Notes: generated by a model not told the origin, from the sequence alone. Numbered from the stretch's first letter, positions 20,408-30,217 are shown. The stretch: DNA of 64,000 nucleotides from Burkholderiales bacterium (GCA_029268225.1 JAJUGJ010000007.1:1-64000); one strand, 5' to 3'. A program made the numbers and translations.

Positions 20408-21001
20408 ATGATGAGTAGCGCCAGCATCGAAATCGCCCACACCGCCGCCCGCATCGTGGTGGAAGAAGGCATGGAGTACGGCCCCGCCAAGCGCCGTGCC
20501 GCCAAACAACTGGGCCTGACCGGCCGGGGCGACCTGCCGGACAACGACCAGGTGGAGTCGGCCGTGTTCGAATACCTGCAGGTGTTCTGTGCCGACACCC
20601 AGCCCGCCGAACTGCGCGCCCTGCGCGAACTGGCGGCGCTCTGGATGGAACGCCTGGCGGAGTTCCGTCCCCACCTCACCGGTGCCGTCTGGCGTGGCAC
20701 CGCCACCCGCCTCAACGACATCCACCTGCAACTCTACTGCGATGACAGCAAGTCCGCCGAGATCATGCTGCTGAACCAAGGCGTGGACTACGACGTCGGC
20801 AGCGCCCCCGGCCCACGCGGCCAGCCCGTGGACCGTCTGAGCCTGACCGTGCCCTGCCCAGCGCTGAACGAGCCGATTGGCCTGCACCTGACCATCCTGG
20901 ATGCCGACGACCTGCGCGGGGCGCTCAAGCCCGATGCCCAAGGTCGCAGCGAGCGCGGCGACCTGCCCGCCCTGCGCCGCCTGCTAGACATCGCCTCCTG
21001 A
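20408..21001 (+). CDS. Conserved hypothetical protein
   Basis: A 197-residue soluble protein that I recognise only as a conserved hypothetical. There is no signal peptide or membrane segment. It opens with a helical region (SASIEIAHTAARIVVEEGMEYGPAKRRAAKQL) and has a central AVWRGTATRLNDIHLQLYCDDSKSAEIMLL that reads like an alpha/beta domain. I do not assign a function. It is followed 38 bp later by the TlpA-like gene on the same strand, so the two may be cotranscribed. The ATG one codon later (20411) is an alternative start. Confidence 0.7.
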   Translation: MMSSASIEIAHTAARIVVEEGMEYGPAKRRAAKQLGLTGRGDLPDNDQVESAVFEYLQVFCADTQPAELRALRELAALWMERLAEFRPHLTGAVWRGTATRLNDIHLQLYCDDSKSAEIMLLNQGVDYDVGSAPGPRGQPVDRLSLTVPCPALNEPIGLHLTILDADDLRGALKPDAQGRSERGDLPALRRLLDIAS

Positions 21002-21039
21002 CGCGCCCAGACTCCCACCGCAACCCACTGCAGCCTCCC

Positions 21040-21708
21040 ATGACCGCACGCCGCCACCCGCCTGCCGCTCCAGCGTTGTCCACGACGCCCTTGCCCGCAT
21101 CTTCCCAGCGGGGACAGGCACGCCGGGCACTGCTGATCACGGCGGGACTCGGCGCAGCACTGGCTGGCGGCTGGTTCGCCTGGCGCCGTGGCAGCCAACC
21201 CGCCATCGACACCCCAGTGCCGTCGCAGGCACCAAGCCCCACTGAGATGGCCGCCAGCGCACCGCTGCACGATGGCGACCAGCTCACCGCCGCCTTCTGG
21301 CAGCAGCAATTCGACACCCCGCAAGGCGCCCCGCTCGCCTGGCGTGCACTGCAAGGTCATCCGATCGTGTTGAATTTTTGGGCCACCTGGTGCCCCCCTT
21401 GCGTCAAGGAAATGCCGGAATTGGACCGCTTCCACCGCGAATTCAGCGCAAAAGGCTGGAAAGTCGTCGGACTGGCGGTGGACGGCCCGACACCGGTGCG
21501 CGAATTTCTGGCCAAAGTACAGGTAGGATTCGACATCGGGCTCGCCGGCTTTGGCGGCACCGAACTCGCCCAGGCCCTGGGCAACACCGTGGGGGGCCTG
21601 CCCTTCACGGTCCTGATCGACGCACAAGGACGCGTTCGACATCGCATCATGGGCGCCACCGATCTGGCGCGACTGAGCGAACAGGCCCGGCGCATCCAGC
21701 CCGCCTGA
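21040..21708 (+). CDS. TlpA-like membrane-anchored thioredoxin
   Basis: Periplasm-facing thiol-disulfide oxidoreductase of 222 residues. A hydrophobic N-terminal anchor (ALLITAGLGAALAGGWFAW) leads to a thioredoxin-fold domain with active site FWATWCPPCVKEMPELDRF and the cis-Pro region GGLPFTVLIDAQGRV. In the TlpA/ResA/CcmG group such proteins reduce cysteines in the periplasm. There is no cytochrome c maturation gene beside it, so I do not call it CcmG. The genes downstream (aroQ, accBC) are housekeeping. Confidence 0.88.
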   Translation: MTARRHPPAAPALSTTPLPASSQRGQARRALLITAGLGAALAGGWFAWRRGSQPAIDTPVPSQAPSPTEMAASAPLHDGDQLTAAFWQQQFDTPQGAPLAWRALQGHPIVLNFWATWCPPCVKEMPELDRFHREFSAKGWKVVGLAVDGPTPVREFLAKVQVGFDIGLAGFGGTELAQALGNTVGGLPFTVLIDAQGRVRHRIMGATDLARLSEQARRIQPA

Positions 21709-21847
21709 CCGAAAACACCAGCATCCAGCCAGACTCAAGAAATATCTGGTCGGCGAACCATTTGTGGCTAAAATCCGCCTACTTTGATTTTCTTGGCCTA
21801 ACTTCTGCCACCGTTGCAGTATCGGTGTAAGGGTTTGCCAGAAGCAC

Positions 21848-22297
21848 ATGCAAGTTCTTGTCCTCCACGGCCCCAATCTGAACCTGTTGGGCACCCGCGA
21901 ACCTGAGGTTTACGGGTCGACCACCTTGGCGCAGATTGACAGCAGCCTGGCCGAACACGCCGCGCGGCGCGGCGCCACGCTCACCTCGTTTCAGAGCAAC
22001 CACGAAGGCGCCCTGATCGACCGCGTCCACACCGCGCGCACCGACGGCACGCGCTTCATCGTCATCAACCCCGGTGCCTTCACGCACACCAGCGTGGCCC
22101 TGCGCGACGCCCTGGCTGGCGTGGCTCTGCCCTTCATCGAAGTGCACCTGTCCAATGTTCACCGGCGCGAGCCCTTCCGTCACCACTCTTATTTCTCCGA
22201 CCTCGCCGAAGGCGTGATCGTGGGTCTGGGTGCGGCGGGCTATCGCCATGCCCTCGACGCCGCTCTGGACCGTCTGGGCGCCCCGTCTCGCGGCTGA
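21848..22297 (+). CDS. aroQ: 3-dehydroquinate dehydratase, type II
   Basis: Converts 3-dehydroquinate to 3-dehydroshikimate in the shikimate pathway as a dodecamer. 149 residues, usual size. Diagnostic motifs are [31 protein letters not shown], the active-site [16 protein letters not shown] and [19 protein letters not shown]. It is the first gene of the conserved betaproteobacterial block leading to accB and accC, with an 81-bp gap before accB that may hold the acc promoter. Confidence 0.97.
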   Translation: MQVLVLHGPNLNLLGTREPEVYGSTTLAQIDSSLAEHAARRGATLTSFQSNHEGALIDRVHTARTDGTRFIVINPGAFTHTSVALRDALAGVALPFIEVHLSNVHRREPFRHHSYFSDLAEGVIVGLGAAGYRHALDAALDRLGAPSRG

Positions 22298-22378
22298 CCG
22301 ATCCCACACGGATCGCGCTCACTGTCGCCTGTTTCTACTGAGCGCACACCGCTCACTGCTTTGCTGGAGTCAAACACC

Positions 22379-22846
22379 ATGGACCTGCGTAAACTCAAAA
22401 CACTGATCGACCTCGTCTCCGAGTCCAACGTCTCGGAGCTGGAAATCACCGAGGCCGACGGCAAAGTCCGCATCGTCAAGGCTGGCGCCGCCCCCGTGGT
22501 CATGATGCAGGCTGCTCCGCAAGCCGCCCCGGTCGCCGCTGCTGCGGCTGCCCCGGCCGCTGCCGAAGCCGCCCCGGCCGCCGCTGCAGCCCCCGCACCT
22601 GCTGTCGAAACTGGTCACGTGGTGACCTCGCCGATGGTCGGCACCTTCTACCGCGCCTCCAGCCCCGGAGCCAAGGCCTTCGCCGAAGTGGGCGACACCG
22701 TCAAGGCCGGTCAGGCCGTCTGCATCATCGAAGCCATGAAGATCATGAACGAGATCGAAGCCGACAAGGACGGCGTGCTCTCCAAGATCCTGGTGGAAAA
22801 CGGCAAACCTGTCGAATACGGCCAGCCTCTGTTCATCATTGAATAA
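22379..22846 (+). CDS. accB: Biotin carboxyl carrier protein of acetyl-CoA carboxylase
   Basis: Carries the biotin arm for fatty-acid synthesis. 155 residues: N-terminal [20 protein letters not shown], an Ala/Pro-rich flexible linker (about 38-77) and the biotinyl domain with the modified lysine in EAMKIMNE (Lys 121). A GGAG ribosome binding site precedes the ATG at 22379. accC follows 15 bp later. Confidence 0.97.
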   Translation: MDLRKLKTLIDLVSESNVSELEITEADGKVRIVKAGAAPVVMMQAAPQAAPVAAAAAAPAAAEAAPAAAAAPAPAVETGHVVTSPMVGTFYRASSPGAKAFAEVGDTVKAGQAVCIIEAMKIMNEIEADKDGVLSKILVENGKPVEYGQPLFIIE

Positions 22847-22861
22847 GGCGGGGACTTCGCC

Positions 22862-24211
22862 ATGTTCAAGAAAAACATGAACGCCAACCCCGGCGAGATC
22901 GCGATGCGCATCCAGCGTGCCTGCCGCGAGATGGGCATCCAGTCCGTCGTCGTCTACTCCGAAGCCGACCGCGACGCCAAGTACGTCAAGCTGGCCGACG
23001 AGGCCGTCTGCATTGGCCCGGCCCCATCGGCCCAGAGCTACCTGCACATGCCGGCCATCATCTCGGCCGCGGAAGTGACCGACGCCGAGGCCATCCACCC
23101 CGGCTACGGCTTCCTGTCCGAGAACGCCGACTTCGCCGAGCGCGTCGAACAGTCCGGCTTCACCTTCATCGGCCCGACCCCCGAGTCGATCCGCATCATG
23201 GGTGACAAGGTCTCGGCCAAGCAGGCCATGATCAAGTCCGGCGTGCCCTGCGTGCCCGGCTCCGAAGGCGCCCTGCCCGACGACCCCAAGGAAATCATCC
23301 GCATCGCCCGCTCCATCGGCTACCCGGTCATCATCAAGGCCGCCGGTGGTGGTGGTGGCCGCGGCATGCGCGTGGTGCACACCGAAGCCGCCCTGCTGCA
23401 CGCCGTGCAGACCACGCAGACCGAAGCCGGTGCCGCCTTCGGCAACCCACAGGTCTACATGGAAAAGTTCCTGGAGCACCCGCGCCACATCGAGATCCAG
23501 ATCCTGGCCGACCAGCACAAGAACGCCGTGTGGCTGGGCGAGCGCGACTGCTCCATGCAGCGCCGCCACCAGAAGATCATCGAAGAAGCGCCGGCCCCGG
23601 GCATCCCCCGCCGCCTGATCGAGAAGGTGGGCGACCGCTGCGCCGCCGCCTGCAAGAAGATCGGCTACCGCGGTGCGGGCACCTTCGAGTTCCTGTACGA
23701 AAACGGCGAGTTCTACTTCATTGAAATGAACACCCGCGTGCAGGTGGAACACCCGGTGACCGAACAGGTCAGCGGCGTGGACATCGTGCAGATGCAGATC
23801 CGCGTGGCGGCCGGCGAAAAGCTGCCCTTCACGCAACGCCAGATCGAGCTGCGCGGCCACTCCATCGAGTGCCGCATCAACGCAGAAGACCCGGTGAAGT
23901 TCATCCCCTCGCCCGGCCGCATCACGACCTGGCACGCCCCCGGCGGCCCCGGCGTGCGCGTGGACTCGCACATCTACACGAACTACTTCGTGCCGCCCAA
24001 CTACGACTCGATGATCGGCAAGATCATCGTGCACGGCGACACGCGTGCCCAGGCTCTGGCCCGCATGCGCACCGCCCTGTCGGAGACCGTGGTCGAAGGC
24101 ATCAACACCAACATCCCGCTGCACCGCGAGCTGATGGTGGACGCCAAGTTCGTCGAAGGCGGCACCGACATCCACTATCTGGAGAACTGGATGGCAGCGC
24201 GCAAGCGTTGA
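22862..24211 (+). CDS. accC: Biotin carboxylase subunit of acetyl-CoA carboxylase
   Basis: ATP-dependent carboxylation of the AccB biotin. 449 residues, full length. An N-terminal domain with [20 protein letters not shown] and [15 protein letters not shown] is followed by the ATP-grasp with glycine-rich [27 protein letters not shown], and catalytic [16 protein letters not shown]. The family usually begins close to MFKKILIANRGEIA; here it reads [17 protein letters not shown], so the usual IANRGEIA stretch has NANPGEIA, a small deviation in an otherwise canonical protein. Confidence 0.97.
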   Translation: MFKKNMNANPGEIAMRIQRACREMGIQSVVVYSEADRDAKYVKLADEAVCIGPAPSAQSYLHMPAIISAAEVTDAEAIHPGYGFLSENADFAERVEQSGFTFIGPTPESIRIMGDKVSAKQAMIKSGVPCVPGSEGALPDDPKEIIRIARSIGYPVIIKAAGGGGGRGMRVVHTEAALLHAVQTTQTEAGAAFGNPQVYMEKFLEHPRHIEIQILADQHKNAVWLGERDCSMQRRHQKIIEEAPAPGIPRRLIEKVGDRCAAACKKIGYRGAGTFEFLYENGEFYFIEMNTRVQVEHPVTEQVSGVDIVQMQIRVAAGEKLPFTQRQIELRGHSIECRINAEDPVKFIPSPGRITTWHAPGGPGVRVDSHIYTNYFVPPNYDSMIGKIIVHGDTRAQALARMRTALSETVVEGINTNIPLHRELMVDAKFVEGGTDIHYLENWMAARKR

Positions 24212-24223
24212 GGTCTGCACACG

Positions 24224-25174
24224 ATGGCATTGTTTGAACTGACCCTGCTGGCCAAAGAGGCCGAAGTCGAGACCCTGAGCGATGCGCTCATGGAAATTGA
24301 CGCCCTGTCGGTTTCGGTGGAAGACGCCGACGCCGACACCGAGCACGAAGAGGCCCTGTGGGGCGAGCCCGGCATGCCGGTGCCCCGCGAGGCCTGGCAG
24401 CGCTCGACCCTGAAGTGCCTCTTCCCGAGCGAGGCAGAGGCCCTGGAGGCCGCCACCCTGATCCTGGCGCAGGACTGGGCCACGGACATCCATGTCCAGG
24501 GCATCCAGCCGGTGGACGAGCAGGACTGGGTGCGCTTGACGCAGTCCCAGTTCAAGCCCGTGCCCATCACCGACAGCTTCTGGATCGTGCCGACCTGGCA
24601 CGAGATCCCCCCTGAAGCGAAGACCGTGATGCGTCTGGACCCGGGTCTGGCCTTCGGCACCGGCACCCACCCCACCACCCGCATGTGCCTGAAGTGGATC
24701 GCGCAAAACGCGGCCGCTTACCAGGGGCAGCGCGTGCTGGACTACGGCTGTGGCTCGGGCATCCTGGCCATTGGCGCCGCCCTGCATGGCTCCGGTGTGG
24801 TGGACGCAGTCGACATCGACCCGGCCGCGGTGGAGGCCACGGTGGCCAATGCCGAAGCCAACCTGGCCCACCTGAAGGCCGCCGACGGCAGCCTGCCCAT
24901 CGTGGCCGGCCTGCCCGATGTCGTCGGCGAGGCTCAGGCCACCTACCCGGTGGTCTTGGCCAACATCCTGGCCACGCCGCTGAAGATGTTGTCGCCGCTG
25001 CTGGCCGGTCACGTGGCTCCGGGTGGTCATCTGGTGCTAGCCGGCATCCTGGCGCGCCAGGAGCAGGAGCTCAAGGACGCCTACGCGGAAGTGGGCCTGC
25101 AGTTGCAGGTCGCCAACGCCGAAGAGGGGTGGATCCTCATGACGGCGCAAAAACCGGCCAAATCAATGGCATAA
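24224..25174 (+). CDS. prmA: Ribosomal protein L11 methyltransferase
   Basis: Trimethylates lysines and the N-terminus of ribosomal protein L11. 316 residues. The N-terminal substrate-recognition domain (FELTLLAKEAEVETLSDALME) is followed by the SAM domain with LDPGLAFGTGTHPTTRMCLKW, motif I VLDYGCGSGILAIGAAL and the catalytic-loop region VVLANILATPL. All are diagnostic of PrmA. It is 12 bp after accC, the usual partner. Confidence 0.96.
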   Translation: MALFELTLLAKEAEVETLSDALMEIDALSVSVEDADADTEHEEALWGEPGMPVPREAWQRSTLKCLFPSEAEALEAATLILAQDWATDIHVQGIQPVDEQDWVRLTQSQFKPVPITDSFWIVPTWHEIPPEAKTVMRLDPGLAFGTGTHPTTRMCLKWIAQNAAAYQGQRVLDYGCGSGILAIGAALHGSGVVDAVDIDPAAVEATVANAEANLAHLKAADGSLPIVAGLPDVVGEAQATYPVVLANILATPLKMLSPLLAGHVAPGGHLVLAGILARQEQELKDAYAEVGLQLQVANAEEGWILMTAQKPAKSMA

Positions 25175-25183
25175 ACGGGCCTT

Positions 25184-26560
25184 ATGAGCCTGGCGACCCG
25201 ATGCATCCACTGTGGCACGATCTTCAAGATCGTCGAAGACCAACTGAAGGTCTCTGAAGGCTGGGTGCGTTGTGGCCGCTGTCATGAGGTCTTCAACGCC
25301 CTGCCGACCCTGTTCGACATGGACAGCGAGGCGCCCCCGCCTCGCCGTACGCCGGCACCTCTGACGCCTGAGCCGGCAGCGGTCAGTGCACCGCGTGCCG
25401 CCCCTGCGGCACCGCCACCTCAGCCTGCCCCAGCACCAAGCTTCGGCCGCCTGACCGAAGACGAGTTGCCGCCCGAGCCGCCCCGGCCCGTCCCGGCCAC
25501 CACCGACTTCGAGCTCGACACCCGCGTCCCGGCGGAAGAAATGAGCTGGGGACGTCGCGTTGCGCCGGCCCCTTTTGACGAACCGCCAACCCCGGTCAGA
25601 CCCGCGCCAATCGCGGCAGCGTCCTCGCCGCTGGCGCCCCCACCGCTGCCCGAAGCCGATCTGCCCAGCACCGACGAAGCCGATGCGCTGGACTCGCGCT
25701 ACCTGATGCCGTCGAGCCGGGAGCGGGCCGTGCCGCGCCACCGCACACCGGGCCCAGAATTCGCCGACGCCGAATTCCCGACCGACGCGCTGCTGGATGC
25801 AGAAGCCGATGCCCACGGTCTGGCCATGCCAACCGCTTCCGAGCCCAGCGGCGAGGCGACGCCATCAGCCTCGCGCTTCGTTTCAGCATCCCAGGAGAGC
25901 CAGCCTTCGGCCCCTGCACCGTTGAGCGCCCCCCCGGCCGCGCCCTCCAAGACTTCGGCCAAGCCCGCGCCCAAGAAAGCGCCACGCGCCACCTCCCAGA
26001 CCGAGACGCCGGCCTTCATCCGTCAGGCACAACGGCAAGCCTTCTGGCGCCAGCCCTCGGTCCGCGGGGTGCTCACCGGCCTGTCCATCGCCCTGCTGCT
26101 GTCGCTGGGCGTGCAGATCGTGCACCAGTTCCGCGACAACCTGGCCGCCCAACACCCGAGTTGGCGTGAGGCCCTGACCTCGTGGTGCCAGTTGGCGCAT
26201 TGCACGCTGCAACCGCCCTTGCGCATCGACGACCTTCAGGTCGACAGCGCCACCTTGTTGCGTGCCGACTCCGAAGGTCCGCACCGCTACCGTCTCACCG
26301 TGGTGGTGCGCAACCGCGCCAACGTGGACCTGGCCTGGCCAAACGTGGACCTGACCCTGACCGACATCGGGGGCACCGTCGTCGCCCGACGCAGCTTCTC
26401 GCCGGCCGATGCCCTGTGGCACGACGGTGGCGAGCCCTCGACGCGTTTCGCAGCACGTCCGCGTGCGGTGCCCCCGCAGCGCAGCACCACGCTGGTCTGG
26501 CACCTGCGCGCCCCGACCCTGCAGCCCGCCGGCTACACCGCCGAGCTGTTCTACCCCTGA
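25184..26560 (+). CDS. Zinc-ribbon (MJ0042) and DUF3426 domain membrane protein
   Basis: 458 residues. The N-terminus holds a zinc ribbon with two CxxC pairs (Cys 7/10 in RCIHC, Cys 30/33 in RCGRC). A long Pro/Ala-rich disordered region (about 45-285) leads to one membrane segment (VLTGLSIALLLSLGVQI) and a C-terminal DUF3426 domain, presumably periplasmic, with YRLTVVVRNRANVDLAWPNVDLTLTD. The arrangement and its place after prmA are conserved in this group. Its role is unknown. Confidence 0.88.
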   Translation: MSLATRCIHCGTIFKIVEDQLKVSEGWVRCGRCHEVFNALPTLFDMDSEAPPPRRTPAPLTPEPAAVSAPRAAPAAPPPQPAPAPSFGRLTEDELPPEPPRPVPATTDFELDTRVPAEEMSWGRRVAPAPFDEPPTPVRPAPIAAASSPLAPPPLPEADLPSTDEADALDSRYLMPSSRERAVPRHRTPGPEFADAEFPTDALLDAEADAHGLAMPTASEPSGEATPSASRFVSASQESQPSAPAPLSAPPAAPSKTSAKPAPKKAPRATSQTETPAFIRQAQRQAFWRQPSVRGVLTGLSIALLLSLGVQIVHQFRDNLAAQHPSWREALTSWCQLAHCTLQPPLRIDDLQVDSATLLRADSEGPHRYRLTVVVRNRANVDLAWPNVDLTLTDIGGTVVARRSFSPADALWHDGGEPSTRFAARPRAVPPQRSTTLVWHLRAPTLQPAGYTAELFYP

Positions 26561-26581
26561 TTCCCTTACCCGAGACTCACC

Positions 26582-27487
26582 ATGTCCGTCCTGATCTGCG
26601 GCTCCCTGGCCTTTGACACCATCACAACCTTCCCCGGCCGTTTCGCGCAGCAGATCCTGCCCGATCAGGTGCACATCCTGAACGTGTCCTTTCTCGTGCC
26701 CTCCATGCGCAAGGAATTCGGGGGCTGCGCCGGCAACATCGCCTACAGCCTCAAGCAGCTCGGTGGCGAGCCGCTGGTCATGGCGACGCTGGGCAAGGAC
26801 GGCGTGCTCTACCGCAACCACCTGGAGCACCTGGGCATCAGCCTGCAGCACGTCCACACCGTCGAGAACGACTACACGGCCCAGGCCATCATCATCACAG
26901 ACCAGGACAACAACCAGATCACGGCCTTCCACCCGGGCGCCATGGGCCAGGCCCACATCCAGCGCATCGAGGCCAATCCGGCGATCAAGCTGGCCATCGT
27001 CGCCCCGGATGGTCGCGATGCCATGATCGAGCACGCCGAACAACTGCAGGCCGCCGGCATCCCCTTCGTGTTCGATCCGGGCCAGGGCCTGCCGATGTTC
27101 AACGGTGAAGAGTTGCTGCGCTTCGTCAAGCAGGCCAGCTGGGTGGCCGTCAACGACTACGAAGGCAAGATGCTGGCCGAGCGCACCGGTCAGAGCCTGG
27201 CCGAGCTGTCGCGTGGCCACCTGCGTGGCCTGATCGAGACCCTGGGCGCCGAAGGCTGCAATGTGTACGTGCAAGGCGAAGTCACCCATGTCCCCGGCGT
27301 GAAGGCCGAGGCCGTGGTGGACCCGACCGGCTGTGGCGACGCCTTCCGCGGCGGCCTGCTGTTCGGCCTGTCGCAAGGCTGGGATCTGGTCAAGTCGGTG
27401 GCCCTGGCCAACCGCATCGGTGCGATCAAGATCGCGGTGGCCGGCCCGCAGAACTACACGCTCGACCGCGCCGCGCTGGGCGTCTGA
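26582..27487 (+). CDS. PfkB-family carbohydrate/nucleoside kinase
   Basis: 301 residues, ribokinase fold. The substrate side shows GSLAFDTITTFPGRF and GGCAGNIAYSLKQLGGEP; the phosphate/anion-hole motif with catalytic Asp is DPTGCGDAFRGGLLFGL near residues 242-258. The protein resembles the bacterial adenosine kinase/ribokinase-like group commonly found after prmA in Burkholderiales, but the sugar or nucleoside is not fixed by sequence. It ends the aroQ-acc-prmA block; the next gene starts 15 bp later. Confidence 0.88.
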   Translation: MSVLICGSLAFDTITTFPGRFAQQILPDQVHILNVSFLVPSMRKEFGGCAGNIAYSLKQLGGEPLVMATLGKDGVLYRNHLEHLGISLQHVHTVENDYTAQAIIITDQDNNQITAFHPGAMGQAHIQRIEANPAIKLAIVAPDGRDAMIEHAEQLQAAGIPFVFDPGQGLPMFNGEELLRFVKQASWVAVNDYEGKMLAERTGQSLAELSRGHLRGLIETLGAEGCNVYVQGEVTHVPGVKAEAVVDPTGCGDAFRGGLLFGLSQGWDLVKSVALANRIGAIKIAVAGPQNYTLDRAALGV

Positions 27488-27502
27488 GCCCGAGCCTCGA
27501 AC

Positions 27503-28543
27503 GTGCGTCGCACACGCGGGGGGCGCCCCTGCCGATGGATGGCTGCGCTGTGCCTGGCAGCGGTGGCTGCCTGGTCAGCCCATGCGGGCTGGTTTGAGGG
27601 CGGCCGCAAAGCCGCGTCGGGCGACAGCCTGAGCCTGGCCACCTGGAACCTGGAGTGGCTGATGACCCCGGCCACCCAGGCGGAACTGAGCGCGCGCTGC
27701 CAGCGCCAGCAACCGCGCAGCCATGAACGCGCCCTGCCCTGCACACCGGGTCGCACGCCACCGCCCGGCCGCACCCAGGCGGACCTGGATGCGCTGGCCC
27801 GCACCGCACAAGCCCTGCACACCTCGCAGCGGGTGGATGTGGTGGCCCTGCAAGAAGTCGACGGACCGGACGCCGCACGTCAGGTGTTCCGCCAAGGCTG
27901 GAAACTGGACTGTTTCGAGCGCCGCGCGCACCCACAGAAGGTGGGTTTTGCCATCCGTGAGGGCGTGCCCTACCGCTGCAATGGCGAGTTGAGCGAGCTG
28001 GATGTGGACGGCGGCTCACGCGCTGGCGGCGATGTGACGCTCTACCCTGGCACCGCACGCGAAGTGCGCCTGCTCAATGTGCATTTGAAGAGCGGCTGTT
28101 TCCGGGGCGATCTGGACCGAGATTTCAGCCCCTGCCGTGGCCTGCAGCGCCAGGCCCCTGTGGTGGAAGCCTGGATCGACCAGCGCGTGCGCGAAGGCGT
28201 GGCCTTTGCCGTGTTGGGCGACTTCAACCGGCACTTGGAGTACGACGAACGCCGCGCTGCCGGCCCCGATGAGCGTGCGCCGCTCAACCTCTTGCCCGCC
28301 TGGAGCGATGACCAGCCCCGCGGTGCCGTGCTTCACCGCGCCACCGCCGGCCAGCCTTACCTGCCCTGCGATGCCGACGACCGGCACAGCCGCTACATCG
28401 ACGACATCCTGCTGAGCGACAGCCTCAAGGCCCGATATGACAACAGGCGCGCCTCCCTGCGGATGACGCGCCTGCCGTATGACCCTCAGGACCGTGGCCG
28501 GCAACTCTCCGACCACTGCCCCTTGATCTGGTCAGCCCGCTGA
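27503..28543 (+). CDS. Exported endonuclease/exonuclease/phosphatase-fold protein
   Basis: 346 residues with a probable signal peptide (WMAALCLAAVAAWSAHA) and an EEP-superfamily domain: TWNLEWL, metal-binding Glu in VVALQEVDG, catalytic HLKSGC (about His 194), LGDFNRHL and the C-terminal SDHCPLIW. Candidate substrates are nucleic acids or phosphodiesters in the periplasm. Six or more cysteines suggest disulfide bonds, in keeping with export. It is convergent with gpmA, the two stops being about 20 bp apart. Confidence 0.85.
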   Translation: MRRTRGGRPCRWMAALCLAAVAAWSAHAGWFEGGRKAASGDSLSLATWNLEWLMTPATQAELSARCQRQQPRSHERALPCTPGRTPPPGRTQADLDALARTAQALHTSQRVDVVALQEVDGPDAARQVFRQGWKLDCFERRAHPQKVGFAIREGVPYRCNGELSELDVDGGSRAGGDVTLYPGTAREVRLLNVHLKSGCFRGDLDRDFSPCRGLQRQAPVVEAWIDQRVREGVAFAVLGDFNRHLEYDERRAAGPDERAPLNLLPAWSDDQPRGAVLHRATAGQPYLPCDADDRHSRYIDDILLSDSLKARYDNRRASLRMTRLPYDPQDRGRQLSDHCPLIWSAR

Positions 28544-28562
28544 GGCTGACCTGACAGCCTGA

Positions 28563-29306
28563 TCAGGCCTTGCCTTGCGTGGCCACCGCGGCAGCGGCCT
28601 TGGCAGCGGCTTCGGCGTCGCCCAGGTAGTAGCGCTTGATGGGCTTGAGGTCGGCGTCCAGCTCGTACACCAGCGGGATGCCATTGGGGATGTTCAGGCC
28701 CACGATGTCGTCATCGCTGATGTTGTCCAGGTACTTGACCAGGGCACGGATGGAGTTGCCGTGGGCCGCGATCACGACGCGCTTGCCAGCCTTGATGGTC
28801 GGGGCGATCTCTTCGTTCCAGTACGGCAGCACGCGGGCCACGGTGTCCTTGAGGCACTCGGTCAGCGGGATCTGATCGGGCTGCAGGCCGGCGTAACGCA
28901 GGTCCTGACGCTGGCCCATCGGGTCGTTGGCGTCCAGCGCGGGCGGCGGGGTGTCATAGCTGCGGCGCCACACCAGCACCTGCGCGTCGCCGTGCTTCTG
29001 GGCGGTCTCGGCCTTGTTCAGACCTTGCAGGCCACCGTAGTGGCGCTCGTTGAGGCGCCAGCTCTTGACCACCGGCAACCAGATGCGGTCCATCTCGTCG
29101 AGGCAGTAGTTCAGCGTGTGGATGGCGCGCTTGAGCACCGAGGTGTAGGCGATGTCGAACTCGTAGCCCTCGGCCTTGAGCAGCTGACCTGCCGACATGG
29201 CCTGCGACACGCCGGTGGGTGTCAGATCGACGTCGACCCAGCCGGTGAAGCGGTTTTCGAGGTTCCAGGTGGATTCGCCGTGGCGAATCAGGACGAGTTT
29301 GTACAT
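28563..29306 (-). CDS. gpmA: 2,3-bisphosphoglycerate-dependent phosphoglycerate mutase
   Basis: Interconverts 3- and 2-phosphoglycerate in glycolysis. 247 residues. It begins [20 protein letters not shown], with the phosphohistidine His 9, and has [16 protein letters not shown] and [17 protein letters not shown] with the second catalytic His. The frame extends upstream to 29645, but MYKL at 29306 is the family start. It is divergent from the rhodanese gene. Confidence 0.96.
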   Translation of the reverse strand: MYKLVLIRHGESTWNLENRFTGWVDVDLTPTGVSQAMSAGQLLKAEGYEFDIAYTSVLKRAIHTLNYCLDEMDRIWLPVVKSWRLNERHYGGLQGLNKAETAQKHGDAQVLVWRRSYDTPPPALDANDPMGQRQDLRYAGLQPDQIPLTECLKDTVARVLPYWNEEIAPTIKAGKRVVIAAHGNSIRALVKYLDNISDDDIVGLNIPNGIPLVYELDADLKPIKRYYLGDAEAAAKAAAAVATQGKA

Positions 29307-29424
29307 GACGTGCGATCCCATCGAGGTGAAAGTGGGCCGGTGCAGACCAGCCGGGCAACCAGCGATTTTATAATCCCGCTCGACCCGTGGCTTCCTGCTC
29401 GCGGGCTTACAAGAGAGCACTTGC

Positions 29425-29841
29425 ATGAATTCTTCGAGCTTCATCGCGGCCAACTGGTATTGGATCGTGGCTGCTGCCGCATCGGGCGGCATGCTGCTGT
29501 GGCAGCAAATCCAGGCCGGCGGCGCAGGCGGCGGCCTGACCCCGTCCCAGGCTGTCCAGCTCATCAACAAGCAAAAGGCCCAGGTGATCGACGTGTGCGA
29601 GCCGGCCGAGTTCGCCGCCGCCCACGTGACCGGCGCCAAGAACATCCCGCTGGGTCAGTTGGCCGAAGGCAAGGGCCTGCCGTCGAACAAGGCCATCCCG
29701 CTGGTGGTGGTGTGCGCCGCGGGCACGCGCTCGGCACGTGCTGTGGCACAACTGAAAAAGATGGGCTACGAGAACGCCCAGTCGCTGTCGGGTGGCCTGA
29801 AAGCCTGGCGCGAAGCGCACCTGCCGACCGAAAAGGCCTGA
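29425..29841 (+). CDS. Membrane-anchored rhodanese-domain protein
   Basis: 138 residues: one N-terminal transmembrane segment ([18 protein letters not shown]) and a rhodanese domain with [23 protein letters not shown] and an intact active loop [11 protein letters not shown] (catalytic Cys). In the family this transfers sulfane sulfur or serves as a sulfur carrier. It is a conserved member of the gpmA / grxC / secB block. A strong terminator stands between it and grxC. Confidence 0.92.
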   Translation: MNSSSFIAANWYWIVAAAASGGMLLWQQIQAGGAGGGLTPSQAVQLINKQKAQVIDVCEPAEFAAAHVTGAKNIPLGQLAEGKGLPSNKAIPLVVVCAAGTRSARAVAQLKKMGYENAQSLSGGLKAWREAHLPTEKA

Positions 29842-29863
29842 TCGCCACCGGCCTGCCACAGGT

Positions 29864-29887
29864 GCCTGATCTCCACACAGATCAGGC
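29864..29887. repeat. Perfect 8-bp inverted repeat after the rhodanese gene
   Basis: GCCTGATC and GATCAGGC separated by eight bases, starting 23 bp after the rhodanese stop. No T-run follows on either strand, so it is not a standard terminator by itself, but it directly precedes the strong terminator at 29892-29933 and may stack with it. Confidence 0.5.
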
Positions 29888-29891
29888 GGAC

Positions 29892-29933
29892 TTGGGACCG
29901 CGGAGACAATCTCTCTGCCGTCCCAATTTTTTT
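29892..29933 (+). terminator. Strong rho-independent terminator or attenuator between the rhodanese gene and grxC
   Basis: TTGGGAC pairs with GTCCCAA, then after one mismatch GCGGAGA pairs with TCTCTGC (one G-U), closing on a 5-base loop; seven T follow directly. That is a stem of 14 pairs with one internal mismatch. The T-run ends only 23 bp before the grxC start codon, so grxC is expressed either by read-through or from a promoter embedded in this structure. Confidence 0.88.
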
Positions 29934-29956
29934 GATTCCACCGAATCCACGACACC

Positions 29957-30217
29957 ATGCAAGCCGTCAAGATGTACACCACCCAGGTCTGCCCCTACTG
30001 CCAGCGGGCCAAGATGCTGCTCAAGCAGCGTGGGGTCGAGGCCATCGAAGAGATCCGCATCGACCTGGATCCGGCGCAGCGTGAGCACATGATGACCATC
30101 ACGGGCCGCCGTACCGTGCCGCAGATCTTCATCGGTGAGACCCATGTGGGTGGCTGCGATGACCTGATCGCCCTGGATCAGCAAGGCGGCCTGCTGCCGC
30201 TGCTCAACGGCGCCTGA
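29957..30217 (+). CDS. grxC: Glutaredoxin 3
   Basis: Glutathione-dependent cytoplasmic disulfide reductase of 86 residues, usual size for the family. Redox motif CPYC at residues 12-15 (TTQVCPYCQRAKMLL), glutathione-binding GRRTVPQIFIGETHVGGCDDL. It lies upstream of secB and gpsA as in other betaproteobacteria. Its leader is unusual in beginning just after a strong terminator. Confidence 0.95.
   Translation: MQAVKMYTTQVCPYCQRAKMLLKQRGVEAIEEIRIDLDPAQREHMMTITGRRTVPQIFIGETHVGGCDDLIALDQQGGLLPLLNGA

Noticed and set aside
22370..25030. Open frame of 886 codons on the minus strand opposite accB, accC and prmA
   Set aside because: The plus strand encodes three unmistakable enzymes. The opposite frame is rich in Gly, Asp, His and Val with no domain, a usual artefact of high GC at third positions.
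28543..28568. Hairpin AGGCTG-N6-CAGCCT and palindrome GCCTGATCAGGC between the endonuclease and gpmA stops
   Set aside because: No T-run on either strand; the palindrome partly reflects the stop codon context GCC TGA TC.
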